Origin: Virgibacillus_P tibetensis
GTDB taxonomy: Bacteria; Bacillota; Bacilli; Bacillales; Amphibacillaceae
Reading direction: 5' to 3'
NCBI RefSeq assembly: GCF_036026595.1
Contig: NZ_JARZFX010000001.1
Span: forward strand, 835,891 to 899,890
Length of the DNA stretch: 64,000 bases
The notes below the pieces were generated by a model that had not been told where the DNA came from, ran no database searches, and was given only the letters and a program-made list of their open reading frames with translations. Both the position numbers and the translations under genes were made by a program. Below, piece after piece: positions 53,615 through 61,567 of this stretch (the stretch's first letter is position 1; every line of letters begins with the position of its first letter).

Positions 53615-53881
53615 CTTCATTGATATCACAGCTTCCTGTGACTCCTTTGCTTTTTTTATAACATGATATGCTGAGTATCCCGAGTTATCTTGAAAATCAG
53701 CGAACATCGTTTTTTCCTCAGCTTTTGATGGTACAATTTGTTTAAATAGCCGATACATTGACAAAAGTTCATCCCGTTTAACCTTTTCTTCGTATGCTCG
53801 TTCTATCAAGGCAAAAAAATTCACCACGTCAATTATTTCATCTTTTGTCCACGTTTCATCCATTGGATAATTATATTCCAC
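53612..53881 (-). CDS. yktA: UPF0223 family protein YktA
   Basis: 89 aa from a GTG at 53881, with GGGGGTG 8 bases before; this gives VEYNYPMDETWTKDEIIDVVNFF, the UPF0223 N-terminus. An upstream ATG in the same frame overlaps the preceding gene and is rejected. Small helical protein of unknown function. It follows the nitronate monooxygenase-like gene after 7 bases. Confidence 0.88.
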   Translation of the reverse strand: MEYNYPMDETWTKDEIIDVVNFFALIERAYEEKVKRDELLSMYRLFKQIVPSKAEEKTMFADFQDNSGYSAYHVIKKAKESQEAVISMK

Positions 53882-53888
53882 TGAATAT

Positions 53889-54860
53889 TCACCCCCTTGT
53901 TGTAATACTCCATTTTCTCTTAATAGCTTCTCCATCCTTTATCATTGCTTGGATCATTTCATCAACTGTAGGAATAGCATTAATTCTTGCTGCGCCTTGT
54001 CCAGCCCAGCCAAAACCCTTGCCTTCCTCCCCATCATGAATATAACGCTGATTTGCTTTTCCACTTATGTAATCTTTTAGAGATTCATATCCCTTGTCCA
54101 ACTTTTCAATACGCAGAATCTCATCTGTCCAAGCGTTTTTCAAGGCTCTGGCAGGTGTTCCGATGGATCTTTTTATTACTACAGTGGAATTCTCATCAGC
54201 ATCTAGTATTGCCTGTTTATAGCTCTCATGTGCGTCAATACATTCTTTAGTAGCGATAAATCTCGTGCCCATTTCAATCCCTTCTGCACCTAAGGCAAGA
54301 GCAGCCATCATACCACGGCCATCAACAATACCACCAGAAGCAATAACAGGGATAGATACATGATCGACCACCTGAGGGGTTAAAACCAATGTACCAACAT
54401 CTCCACGACCCAAGTGCCCCCCACCTTCCTGGCCTACTACCATAACAGCATCAGCACCTAGTTCTTCTGCCTTCTCAGCTTGCCTTCTTGCAGCAACAAG
54501 CACTAGTTTCTTAATATTGTGCCCTTGTACCATATCCATTACACCTTTGGGATTACCACCAGTTACAGAAATAACAGGAACTTTTTCTTCGATAGCCACT
54601 TCTACCATATGCTCATATGCGCGACCATGTTGTCCAATTGCATAATTTACTCCAAACGGCTTTGAAGTCATTGTCTTAAGTCTACGTATCTCTTCCCGCA
54701 GCTTATTAGCATCCGGCAGACTCATTGCCGTAATTTGCCCCAAGCCACCTGCATTGGAGACGGCTGCTGCCAAATCTGCATACGCTAGATAAGCAAGTCC
54801 CCCTTGAATAATTGGATATTTAATTTCTAACAGTTCTGTAACCCGACTTCTCCATTTCAT
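53889..54860 (-). CDS. Nitronate monooxygenase / FabK-like flavoprotein
   Basis: 323 aa TIM barrel with FMN. Motifs: KYPIIQGGLAYLAYADLAAAVSNAGGLGQI (residues 14-43), QEGGGHLGRGDVGTLVL near 148-164 with the family Gly-rich and His elements, and VIASGGIVDGRGMMAALALGAEGIEMGTRF near 176-205 (phosphate binding). Either a nitronate monooxygenase or an FMN enoyl-ACP reductase of the FabK type; context does not decide. RBS AAGGGGG. It is not at this position in B. subtilis. Confidence 0.88.
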   Translation of the reverse strand: MKWRSRVTELLEIKYPIIQGGLAYLAYADLAAAVSNAGGLGQITAMSLPDANKLREEIRRLKTMTSKPFGVNYAIGQHGRAYEHMVEVAIEEKVPVISVTGGNPKGVMDMVQGHNIKKLVLVAARRQAEKAEELGADAVMVVGQEGGGHLGRGDVGTLVLTPQVVDHVSIPVIASGGIVDGRGMMAALALGAEGIEMGTRFIATKECIDAHESYKQAILDADENSTVVIKRSIGTPARALKNAWTDEILRIEKLDKGYESLKDYISGKANQRYIHDGEEGKGFGWAGQGAARINAIPTVDEMIQAMIKDGEAIKRKWSITTRG

Positions 54861-55036
54861 TAAATTATCCCCCTTGAACAGTTATGTTTTCATCCTACCA
54901 TTGATCAGTTAATTTTGGCTATCACTACTTAAACTACAGTTGGTTAGCGGTTTTTTAACTAGTCAGCGAATTACTTTCTATAGACAGCTCCTCCATAGTT
55001 AGGCAGCTGCCAGTTACGTTCTGGAGCCCAAACACA

Positions 55037-55229
55037 CAAAAGAGCTGCATTATGCTGCAGCTCTTATTTCAATAATATAATATAGTTACTTCTCGTTACA
55101 CGTAGGACATGTTCCATAAAGGGTTGTTACTTTCTCTTCATCAAAATGCTCAATTATCTCTTGACAGTCTTGACAAACAATTGTACCCATTTGGTCCAAC
55201 TCCTTTTTGATTAGTAGTTATGATAACGT
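55037..55229 (-). ncRNA. SR1-like dual-function small RNA
   Basis: A strong sigma-A promoter, a 39-base leader, the 34-aa SR1P reading frame and an intrinsic terminator make a unit of about 193 bases. B. subtilis SR1 is 205 nt, encodes SR1P, and lies in the same interval between pdh and yktA/yktB. The terminator is AAGAGCTGCA / TGCAGCTCTT (55040-55065) with T's following on the minus strand. In B. subtilis SR1 also base-pairs with ahrC mRNA. Here only about 20 bases separate the frame from the terminator, so that second role is uncertain. Confidence 0.82.
55086..55190 (-). CDS. sr1P: SR1P, GapA-binding peptide
   Basis: 34 aa. It begins MGTIVCQDCQ and contains EEKVTTLYGTC, nearly identical to B. 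subtilis SR1P (39 aa as I recall it). That peptide binds glyceraldehyde-3-phosphate dehydrogenase GapA, and the SR1P-GapA pair promotes RNase J1 activity. Four Cys form two CxxC pairs (6/9 and 28/31), which suggests a zinc knuckle. RBS AAAGGAG 9 bases before the ATG. It is the only frame of the small RNA. Confidence 0.9.
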   Translation of the reverse strand: MGTIVCQDCQEIIEHFDEEKVTTLYGTCPTCNEK

Positions 55230-55235
55230 ATTCAT

Positions 55236-55264
55236 ATTATAATATGGCACATTGGAAAAATCAA
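55236..55264 (-). promoter_or_regulatory. Sigma-A promoter of the SR1-like RNA
   Basis: On the minus strand TTGATT (55259-55264) and TATAAT (55236-55241) are exactly 17 bases apart, a near-consensus sigma-A promoter. The expected start is about 55229. Confidence 0.85.
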
Positions 55265-55284
55265 GCGTTAAATAGTATATCACA
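55241..55284 (-). promoter_or_regulatory. Two CcpN-type operators at the SR1 promoter
   Basis: On the minus strand TGTGCCATATT (55241-55251) and TGTGATATACT (55274-55284) both fit the CcpN consensus TRTGHYATAYW (as I recall it) at all 11 positions. They are 33 bases apart, three helical turns, one between -35 and -10 and one upstream of -35. CcpN represses SR1, gapB and pckA under glycolytic conditions in B. subtilis. Confidence 0.78.
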
Positions 55285-55522
55285 TTAGTAATATATGTTA
55301 TTTGTAATCAAAAAGTGAACCTGGTAGACATCGCCTATATATTAATCCCCTCGTTGCAGGGAATAAACTGATCTCTGAAAAAGTCCACGATGATATTACA
55401 AAAGTGTATATAGAAGCCGTTGATTTGCGTTCGCTTTCTAGTTAAAAAGTTAAGTTTTTCTGTGTCCTCGAGAATAAAAGGAAGGAACTGTTCAATAAGC
55501 AGACCTTAATTCTTTGCAATCA
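55285..55522. other. Non-coding stretch upstream of the SR1 locus
   Basis: About 240 bases with no credible gene on either strand. In B. subtilis speA (arginine decarboxylase) begins near here. Nothing recognisable as an speA remnant was found. Confidence 0.4.
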
Positions 55523-55556
55523 AAAAAGCTGAACAAAAGTTGTTGATCAGCTTTTT
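55523..55556 (-). terminator. Terminator after the polysaccharide deacetylase gene
   Basis: AAAAAGCTGA (55523-55532) pairs with TCAGCTTTTT (55547-55556), loop 14, with T run on the minus strand. Confidence 0.85.
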
Positions 55557-55565
55557 ATCACAAAA

Positions 55566-56435
55566 CTAGTTTGTACGTATTAAATTAGGATCAACGATCT
55601 CATACCCTTTATCCTGCAGCCCAGTAACTATATCTTCTAGAGCTGCTGCAGTCCACTCTCTGTCATGCATTAATAAATTAGCTCCTGGTTTAAGTAACGA
55701 ATACGGTACATCTACTTCTGGACCTTCACCTGTAATCATAGCTGTTGTTAGTTTTTCAGCATCCATATAAGGCTCAAAGTAATCATAGCCATAGGTCCAA
55801 TTCATTACTGCCATTCCCTCATTTTTAACAATTTGATTCGAATGATCTGTATTGGCTCCATGTGGGGCACGAAAAAATAATGGCCGCTCTCCTATTATCT
55901 CCTCCACCCGGTCACTTAAAGAAATTATTTCCTCTGTTTGTTCTTCTTCAGATATTTCCCGTAAGTTTGGATGGCTATATGTATGATTTCCAATTACAAA
56001 CCCCATCTCATGAATCTCTCTTAACTTCTCTTCATCTTCAGGTGTATTTAGAAAATGTCCATTTACGAAAAAAATAGCATTTACATCTAATTCTTTTAAG
56101 GTATTAGCCATTTCTACGGCATAATCATCTGGAGCGTCGTCAATTGTCAGCAGCACAACCTGTTCATTTGCCTGGCCGTTAATAGGAGTGATTGACCAGT
56201 CTTCAGCTATTTCATATTTTGGTTCCTCTTGTATTTTATCAACTGGCTCTGCTGACTCCGTTTCAGACCGTTCCTTATCATCTTCTTCTGTACTCTGCTG
56301 AGCTTGGTCATCTTCATGTGTTTCTTCCTGATCTTTCGGTGAGGATATAATTTCTTTATCCTCTTCTTCCCCATCCGTGCATGCAGCAAGAAAAACCAGG
56401 AATAGTAAAAGTAAAATACTTATTATTCTCTTCAT
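55566..56435 (-). CDS. Polysaccharide deacetylase family lipoprotein
   Basis: 289 aa from the ATG at 56435 (AGGAGG upstream). Signal peptide with lipobox LAAC, Cys19. A very acidic, Glu/Asp/Gln-rich linker (about 20-80) leads to a NodB-type deacetylase domain: metal motif LTIDDAPDD (in place of the usual TFDDGP), zinc His motif GNHTYSHPNL, and RAPHGAN. It probably removes acetyl groups from peptidoglycan or a wall polymer outside the cell. Ile and Ala in the TIDDAP motif are deviations from the commonest form, but both Asp are kept. Confidence 0.88.
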   Translation of the reverse strand: MKRIISILLLLFLVFLAACTDGEEEDKEIISSPKDQEETHEDDQAQQSTEEDDKERSETESAEPVDKIQEEPKYEIAEDWSITPINGQANEQVVLLTIDDAPDDYAVEMANTLKELDVNAIFFVNGHFLNTPEDEEKLREIHEMGFVIGNHTYSHPNLREISEEEQTEEIISLSDRVEEIIGERPLFFRAPHGANTDHSNQIVKNEGMAVMNWTYGYDYFEPYMDAEKLTTAMITGEGPEVDVPYSLLKPGANLLMHDREWTAAALEDIVTGLQDKGYEIVDPNLIRTN

Positions 56436-56701
56436 TATATTTCCTCCTGATGTTTTATAAGTAATTATTCTATTATAGTTGATACTAAGAGATAGTGACA
56501 ATACTTATCTCCCAAGTTAGTTAAAACGCCTGTACTGTTTAAGTAAAAGAGACCAAGGGTACAGGCAAAATAGACACTGCATTATATTAATTTAGTCAGG
56601 GAATAGTAATGAAGCGTTAAAAAATTGAACGTGGATGTAACTTATGTTTAAATAGTAACCTGATTGACTTTGTAAAATTCATTGACGAAAGGATACTCAC
56701 T

Positions 56702-58243
56702 ATGAAAAAAGTAACTCGCGTATTTTACATCTCAGCAACTGTAGCAGTTCTATTTATTATTTGGGGGGTCATACCTTCATCTGTTTTACCAAATGGAAAC
56801 CTGGATAATATTACTACCATTATTCAAACCTACTTAGTGGATACATTTGGCTGGTTTTATTTACTTAGTGCAACTGGTTTCTTATTATTTGCGATCTATC
56901 TTATATTTTCTAAGTATGGCAATATAAAACTTGGCAAACCTGGTGATAAACCGGAATATAATTATTTAACATGGTTTGCAATGCTGTTTAGTGCTGGAAT
57001 GGGTATCGGTTTAGTATTCTGGGGAGCAGCTGAACCACTTTCTCATTTTCACAACCCACCTTATGGGGAGGTTGGTACAAATGATGCAGCAAAAACAGCA
57101 ATGCAGTACAGCATCTTCCATTGGGGACTGCACCCATGGGCAATATATGCAACTGTTGCGTTAGCATTGGCATATTTTAAATTTCGCAGGCAATCTCCCG
57201 GGGTAGTGAGTTCTATTTTAGAACCATTATTTGGCGATCACATGAAAGGAGCCTGGGGTACACTTATTGATTTTATCGTTGTTTTTGCTACCATCTTCGG
57301 CGTAGCTACCTCTTTAGGTTTTGGAGCTATTCAGATTAGTGGCGGGCTGGCATTTATTACAAACTTAGAGCAATCGGTCCTGCTGCAGCTCATCATCATC
57401 GGCATCGTCACGATTCTGTATATGATTTCAGCCATGACTGGATTAAACAGGGGCATCAAATATTTAAGTAATGTGAATGTAATTCTAGCAATTATGTTAA
57501 TGCTATTCTTATTATTTCTAGGACCTACCACCTTCATTATGAATTTATTTACAACTTCTTTTGGTAGTTACTTACAAAACCTGCCAAGTATGAGCTTACG
57601 AATGACACCATTCCATGAAGATAATACTACTTGGATTAAAGATTGGACAATCTTTTACTGGGCTTGGTGGATCGCGTGGGCCCCATTTGTAGGAACATTT
57701 ATTGCACGCGTATCTCGTGGCAGAACGATAAGAGAATTCGTTTTGGGCGTTTTACTAGTTCCGACTATTTTTGGTGCACTATGGTTTACTGTTTTCGGAG
57801 GGACAGCAATTCATTTGGAATACTTCGAAGGTACAAATATAATTGGTGCTGTTAAAGACCATGGCACGGAAGCGGCTCTATTCGCTGTTTTTGAGAACTT
57901 CCCACTAGGCATTGTAATGTCCATTATTGCCATTCTACTGATTAGCACGTTCTTTATTACATCAGCTGACTCAGCAACATTTGTTCTCGGGATGCAAACA
58001 ACCGGTGGCAGTCTCTACCCACCAAACCGCGTCAAGTTCATATGGGGTATTATTCAATCAAGTGCAGCAGCTGTCCTATTATGGCAGGGTGGATTAGAAG
58101 CGTTACAAACAGCCTCAATCATAGCTGCCTTTCCATTCTCAATAATAATGATTTTAATTATTTTCTCTCTAATAAAATCGTTTAGAGAGGAAGCAGAAGA
58201 AATTGAACTTAGTAAAAAAAATAATAACAGGACAAAAGGTTAG
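56702..58243 (+). CDS. BCCT family transporter (glycine betaine/choline type)
   Basis: 513 aa, 12 membrane segments. BCCT signatures: GMGIGLVFWGAAEPLSHF near residues 99-116, and the helix 8 Trp-rich motif FYWAWWIAWAPFVGTFIARVSRGRTIREF near 312-340. It is a secondary, usually Na+-coupled, uptake system for betaine, choline or carnitine, used for osmoprotection. This fits a halotolerant host. The exact substrate is not decidable. RBS AAAGGA. Alone, with its own terminator. Confidence 0.93.
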   Translation: MKKVTRVFYISATVAVLFIIWGVIPSSVLPNGNLDNITTIIQTYLVDTFGWFYLLSATGFLLFAIYLIFSKYGNIKLGKPGDKPEYNYLTWFAMLFSAGMGIGLVFWGAAEPLSHFHNPPYGEVGTNDAAKTAMQYSIFHWGLHPWAIYATVALALAYFKFRRQSPGVVSSILEPLFGDHMKGAWGTLIDFIVVFATIFGVATSLGFGAIQISGGLAFITNLEQSVLLQLIIIGIVTILYMISAMTGLNRGIKYLSNVNVILAIMLMLFLLFLGPTTFIMNLFTTSFGSYLQNLPSMSLRMTPFHEDNTTWIKDWTIFYWAWWIAWAPFVGTFIARVSRGRTIREFVLGVLLVPTIFGALWFTVFGGTAIHLEYFEGTNIIGAVKDHGTEAALFAVFENFPLGIVMSIIAILLISTFFITSADSATFVLGMQTTGGSLYPPNRVKFIWGIIQSSAAAVLLWQGGLEALQTASIIAAFPFSIIMILIIFSLIKSFREEAEEIELSKKNNNRTKG

Positions 58244-58270
58244 ACCATAACAGGTCTAACCTTTTGTTAT
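58232..58270 (+). terminator. Terminator after the BCCT transporter gene
   Basis: CAAAAGGTTAGACC (58233-58246) pairs perfectly with GGTCTAACCTTTTG (58253-58266), loop 6; the stop codon lies inside the stem. Confidence 0.88.
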
Positions 58271-58404
58271 TGAAATATTATAAGTATATTACTCCTATCT
58301 ACAAGCTAGTTTCATTTGTATAACAGTTCTATAACATTCAATTCATCCCCCTATGTTTTTGTTAAACTGAGGTTAATTAGTTTCCACTTGTTCAAAAGAG
58401 GAAG

Positions 58405-58785
58405 GTGTTCAAAATTAAAAGTAAAAAATACTTACCTATAATTTTATTCCTACTATTTATATCAGGATGTCAAAACACAGGTGCTATGGTAAATGTTATT
58501 TCATTTCAACCGTCGGATTATAATGTTATGTTTTTAACCAATAATGCAAGTCAGTCAGTAGAAGATACTTATATGGATGCTGTTTTAGAGTTCAAAGCCA
58601 AATACCCAAGAGAATTTAATAATGCCCAAGAAATAGAAAAAAATATAGAGGAACTGGATTTAATGCTAGATACAGATCACCCCGCACTAATAATTACAAA
58701 AGATGGACAATTAGTCACTCAGATTTCCGGTCAGAAAACAAAAAAAGAAATAGTACTATTGCTAGAGAAAACCATACACAAATAA
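58405..58785 (+). CDS. Small lipoprotein with possible thioredoxin-like fold
   Basis: 126 aa. Signal peptide with lipobox ISGC, Cys22. The C-terminal half HPALIITKDGQLVTQISGQKTKKEI looks like the cis-Pro strand and last helix of a thioredoxin fold, but the CxxC motif is absent. The start is odd: GTG at 58405 lies within AGAGGAAGGTG itself, so a downstream non-standard start (ATT at 58414) is conceivable. Function unknown. The stop codon is inside a 42-bp palindrome. Confidence 0.7.
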   Translation: MFKIKSKKYLPIILFLLFISGCQNTGAMVNVISFQPSDYNVMFLTNNASQSVEDTYMDAVLEFKAKYPREFNNAQEIEKNIEELDLMLDTDHPALIITKDGQLVTQISGQKTKKEIVLLLEKTIHK

Positions 58786-58817
58786 AGAGAGAGCTGCAGC
58801 TCTCTCTTTATTTGTGT
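58776..58817. terminator. Convergent terminator, 42-bp perfect palindrome
   Basis: Bases 58776-58796 and 58797-58817 are exact reverse complements (arm starts ACACAAATAAAG, centre GAGCTGCAGCTC). As RNA it folds into a stem of about 19 pairs with a TGCA loop. It separates the small lipoprotein gene from pdhD and covers the lipoprotein stop codon. Confidence 0.92.
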
Positions 58818-58823
58818 TAATTT

Positions 58824-60233
58824 TTATTTCATCATATGAATAGGTGTACCTAAAGCTACTTCAGCAGCTTCCATTGTAATCTCTCCCAAAGTTGGGTGAG
58901 CATGTATAGTAAGTGCTATATCTTCAGCAGTCATACCTGCTTCAATGGCCAGGCCAAGTTCTGATATCATATCACTTGCGTTAGGACCTGCTATTTGGGC
59001 ACCAATTACCAAGCCGTCTTCCTTACGTGTAATCAGTTTCATGAAACCATCACTATTATTTAATGAAAGTGCACGTCCATTTGCTGCAAATGGGAACTTA
59101 GAAGCTTTAACATCATACCCAGCATCTTTAGCTTCCTTTTCATTATATCCAACTGTCGCAAGCTCCGGGTCTGTAAATGCTACTGCTGGAATTGCCACGT
59201 AATCAATTACAGATTTTTCACCACTGATAACCTCAGCGGCAACTTTCCCTTCATAAGATGCTTTATGTGCAAGTGCTGGACCTGCAACAATGTCTCCAAT
59301 TGCATAAATGTTATCTACAGTTGTTCGGCATTTGTCATCAATTTTAACTAAACCGCGATCATCAGTTTCAATACCCACTTGCTCTAAGCCGATTTCCTCG
59401 GTATTTGGGCGACGACCAACTGTAACTAATACATAATCAGCTTCAATTGTTTCTTCTTTACCTTTAAGCTCATAAGATACTTTAACACCATCTTTTGTTT
59501 CTTCAACGCCTTTAGCCATGGCCTCAGTAACAATTTTGGCACCTTTTTTCTTAAGACCTTTTTTAACCAACTGTGTCATCTGCTTTTCAAAACCGCCAAG
59601 TATATCTTTAGTACCCTCTAGAATGGTAACTTCAGTACCAAAGTTTGCGTAAGCAGAACCTAGTTCAGTACCGACATAGCCTCCACCGATTACTACCATT
59701 TTCTTAGGTATTTCTTCTAGATTTAGTGCACCTGTAGAATCCAGCACTCGATCAGAGAATTTAAAAGATGGAATTTCAACCGGTGAGGATCCAGTTGCAA
59801 TAATACAGTTATTAAACGTGTATGTTTGAGAATTTTTCTCATCCATCACTTTTGCAGTGTTTTTATCAACAAAGTATACTTCTCCACTTAAAATGTCTAC
59901 CTTATTCCCTTTTAAAAGTCCTTCAACTCCGGAGGTCAGCTTGTTAACTACGCTTCCCTTCCACTCTTGAACTTTCGAGAAATCAACCGTAACATTTTCA
60001 GTTTTGATCCCCAAGTCTTCGCTTCCAAAGGCATGCTGAGCTTTATGACCTGCCTCAATCAATGCTTTAGAAGGAATACATCCTACATTCAAACAAACAC
60101 CACCAAGTGTTCCCTTGTCTACAATGGTAACTTTCTGACCTAACTGTGCAGCTCGAATAGCAGCAACATAGCCTCCAGGTCCTGCACCAACAACTAATGT
60201 GTCCAATTCAATCGGAAAATCTCCTACTACCAT
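58824..60233 (-). CDS. pdhD: Dihydrolipoamide dehydrogenase PdhD (E3)
   Basis: 469 aa flavoprotein. It reoxidises dihydrolipoyl groups of E2 with NAD+. FAD motif VVGAGPGGYVAAIRAAQLG (14-32), redox-active Cys47/Cys52 in GGVCLNVGCIPSK, NAD motif VVIGGGYVGTELGSAYANFG near 180-199, and the C-terminal His446-Glu451 dyad in HPTLGE. It starts 3 bases after pdhC and is the last gene of the operon. It likely serves other 2-oxo acid dehydrogenases too. Confidence 0.97.
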   Translation of the reverse strand: MVVGDFPIELDTLVVGAGPGGYVAAIRAAQLGQKVTIVDKGTLGGVCLNVGCIPSKALIEAGHKAQHAFGSEDLGIKTENVTVDFSKVQEWKGSVVNKLTSGVEGLLKGNKVDILSGEVYFVDKNTAKVMDEKNSQTYTFNNCIIATGSSPVEIPSFKFSDRVLDSTGALNLEEIPKKMVVIGGGYVGTELGSAYANFGTEVTILEGTKDILGGFEKQMTQLVKKGLKKKGAKIVTEAMAKGVEETKDGVKVSYELKGKEETIEADYVLVTVGRRPNTEEIGLEQVGIETDDRGLVKIDDKCRTTVDNIYAIGDIVAGPALAHKASYEGKVAAEVISGEKSVIDYVAIPAVAFTDPELATVGYNEKEAKDAGYDVKASKFPFAANGRALSLNNSDGFMKLITRKEDGLVIGAQIAGPNASDMISELGLAIEAGMTAEDIALTIHAHPTLGEITMEAAEVALGTPIHMMK

Positions 60234-60236
60234 AAT

Positions 60237-61544
60237 TTACGCCTCCATCATAATTAATTGTGGATCGTTCAATAATCGCTTAATTTGATTTAAAGCCAAC
60301 TGGGCAGTCGCTCCATCAACAATGCGATGATCAAAACTCATGGATAATGCGAGTACTGGAGCAACTACAATTTCTCCATCACGTACTACAGGTTTTTCAG
60401 CGATACGTCCTATTCCAAGGATAATTGCTTCTGGATAATTAAGAACCGGAGTAAACCACTGTCCACCAGCAGAACCAATGTTTGTTATTGTATTTGACGC
60501 ACCCTTCATCTCTTCAGATGTAAGTTTACCACTTCGAGCCTTTTCTGCCAATTCATTAATTTCTTTAGAAATTGTAAAAATCGATTTGCGATCTGCGTCC
60601 TTAACTACTGGTACCAGCAAGCCTTTATCCGTGTCTGCTGCTATACCTATATTATAATATTGCTTGTGAATGATCTCATTTGTCTCATCATCAACAGCAG
60701 CGTTTAGGATAGGATACTTTTTCGACGCTGAAACAAGCGCTTTTGCCACATATGGTAAATACGTTAATTTAATCTCTTGTTCGGCTGCAACAGCTTTGAA
60801 TTTCTTACGATGTGAAACTAACTCTGTAACATCTACTTCATCCATTAATGTCACATGTGGAGCTTTCGTTTTCGAGTTAACCATCGCTTTGGCAATTGCT
60901 TTTCGGATTCCACTCATTGCTTCACGAGTTTCAGGGTACTCCCCTTTTGCTGCTGCAGGTGCTTTTGCTTCTTTCGAAGTTTCAGCTTCCTTAGATGATT
61001 CAGGTGCTTCATCCGCTCCAGTTGTTTCTGATGGCTGATCACCATTTAAGAAACTATCTATATCTTCTTTTAATATACGGCCATTTTTACCAGAACCAGT
61101 AACAGATTGAATTCTCACGTCATTTTCACGTGCGTACTTTCTTACTGACGGCATTGCAATAACACGTTTGCCATCTGTTTCAGAATCTTCTTTCACGGGC
61201 TGTGCTTCTTCTTTTGATTCTTCTTTTTGATTCTTTTCTTCTTTTTCCTCAGTGGCAGGCTGTTCTTCTGTCCCATCGGAAGAAGCGTCATCATCTGACT
61301 CATAACCTTCTGCATCAAAGGTAATAAGCGTGTCACCTACAATTGCAACCGTACCTTCTTCAACATGAATTTTTTTCACTGTACCCTCAACTGGAGAAGG
61401 TATCTCTACCACGGCTTTATCGTTTTGGACTTCACAAAGCACATCGTCTTCTTTGATTTCTTCGCCTTCTTTGACAAACCATTTAACTATTTCGCCTTCA
61501 TGAATGCCTTCACCAATATCCGGCAGTTTGAATTCATATGCCAT
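60237..61544 (-). CDS. pdhC: Dihydrolipoamide acetyltransferase PdhC (E2)
   Basis: 435 aa. Core of the pyruvate dehydrogenase complex. One N-terminal lipoyl domain (1-78) with the lipoylated Lys43 in NDKAVVE; an acidic Glu/Asp/Ser-rich linker; a peripheral subunit-binding domain (MPSVRKYARENDVRI, about 129-165); an Ala/Pro linker; and the catalytic domain with HRIVDG (His406, Asp410). A single lipoyl domain is normal for Bacillus. Confidence 0.97.
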   Translation of the reverse strand: MAYEFKLPDIGEGIHEGEIVKWFVKEGEEIKEDDVLCEVQNDKAVVEIPSPVEGTVKKIHVEEGTVAIVGDTLITFDAEGYESDDDASSDGTEEQPATEEKEEKNQKEESKEEAQPVKEDSETDGKRVIAMPSVRKYARENDVRIQSVTGSGKNGRILKEDIDSFLNGDQPSETTGADEAPESSKEAETSKEAKAPAAAKGEYPETREAMSGIRKAIAKAMVNSKTKAPHVTLMDEVDVTELVSHRKKFKAVAAEQEIKLTYLPYVAKALVSASKKYPILNAAVDDETNEIIHKQYYNIGIAADTDKGLLVPVVKDADRKSIFTISKEINELAEKARSGKLTSEEMKGASNTITNIGSAGGQWFTPVLNYPEAIILGIGRIAEKPVVRDGEIVVAPVLALSMSFDHRIVDGATAQLALNQIKRLLNDPQLIMMEA

Positions 61545-61567
61545 TATTACTACCTCCTATCTACTAT

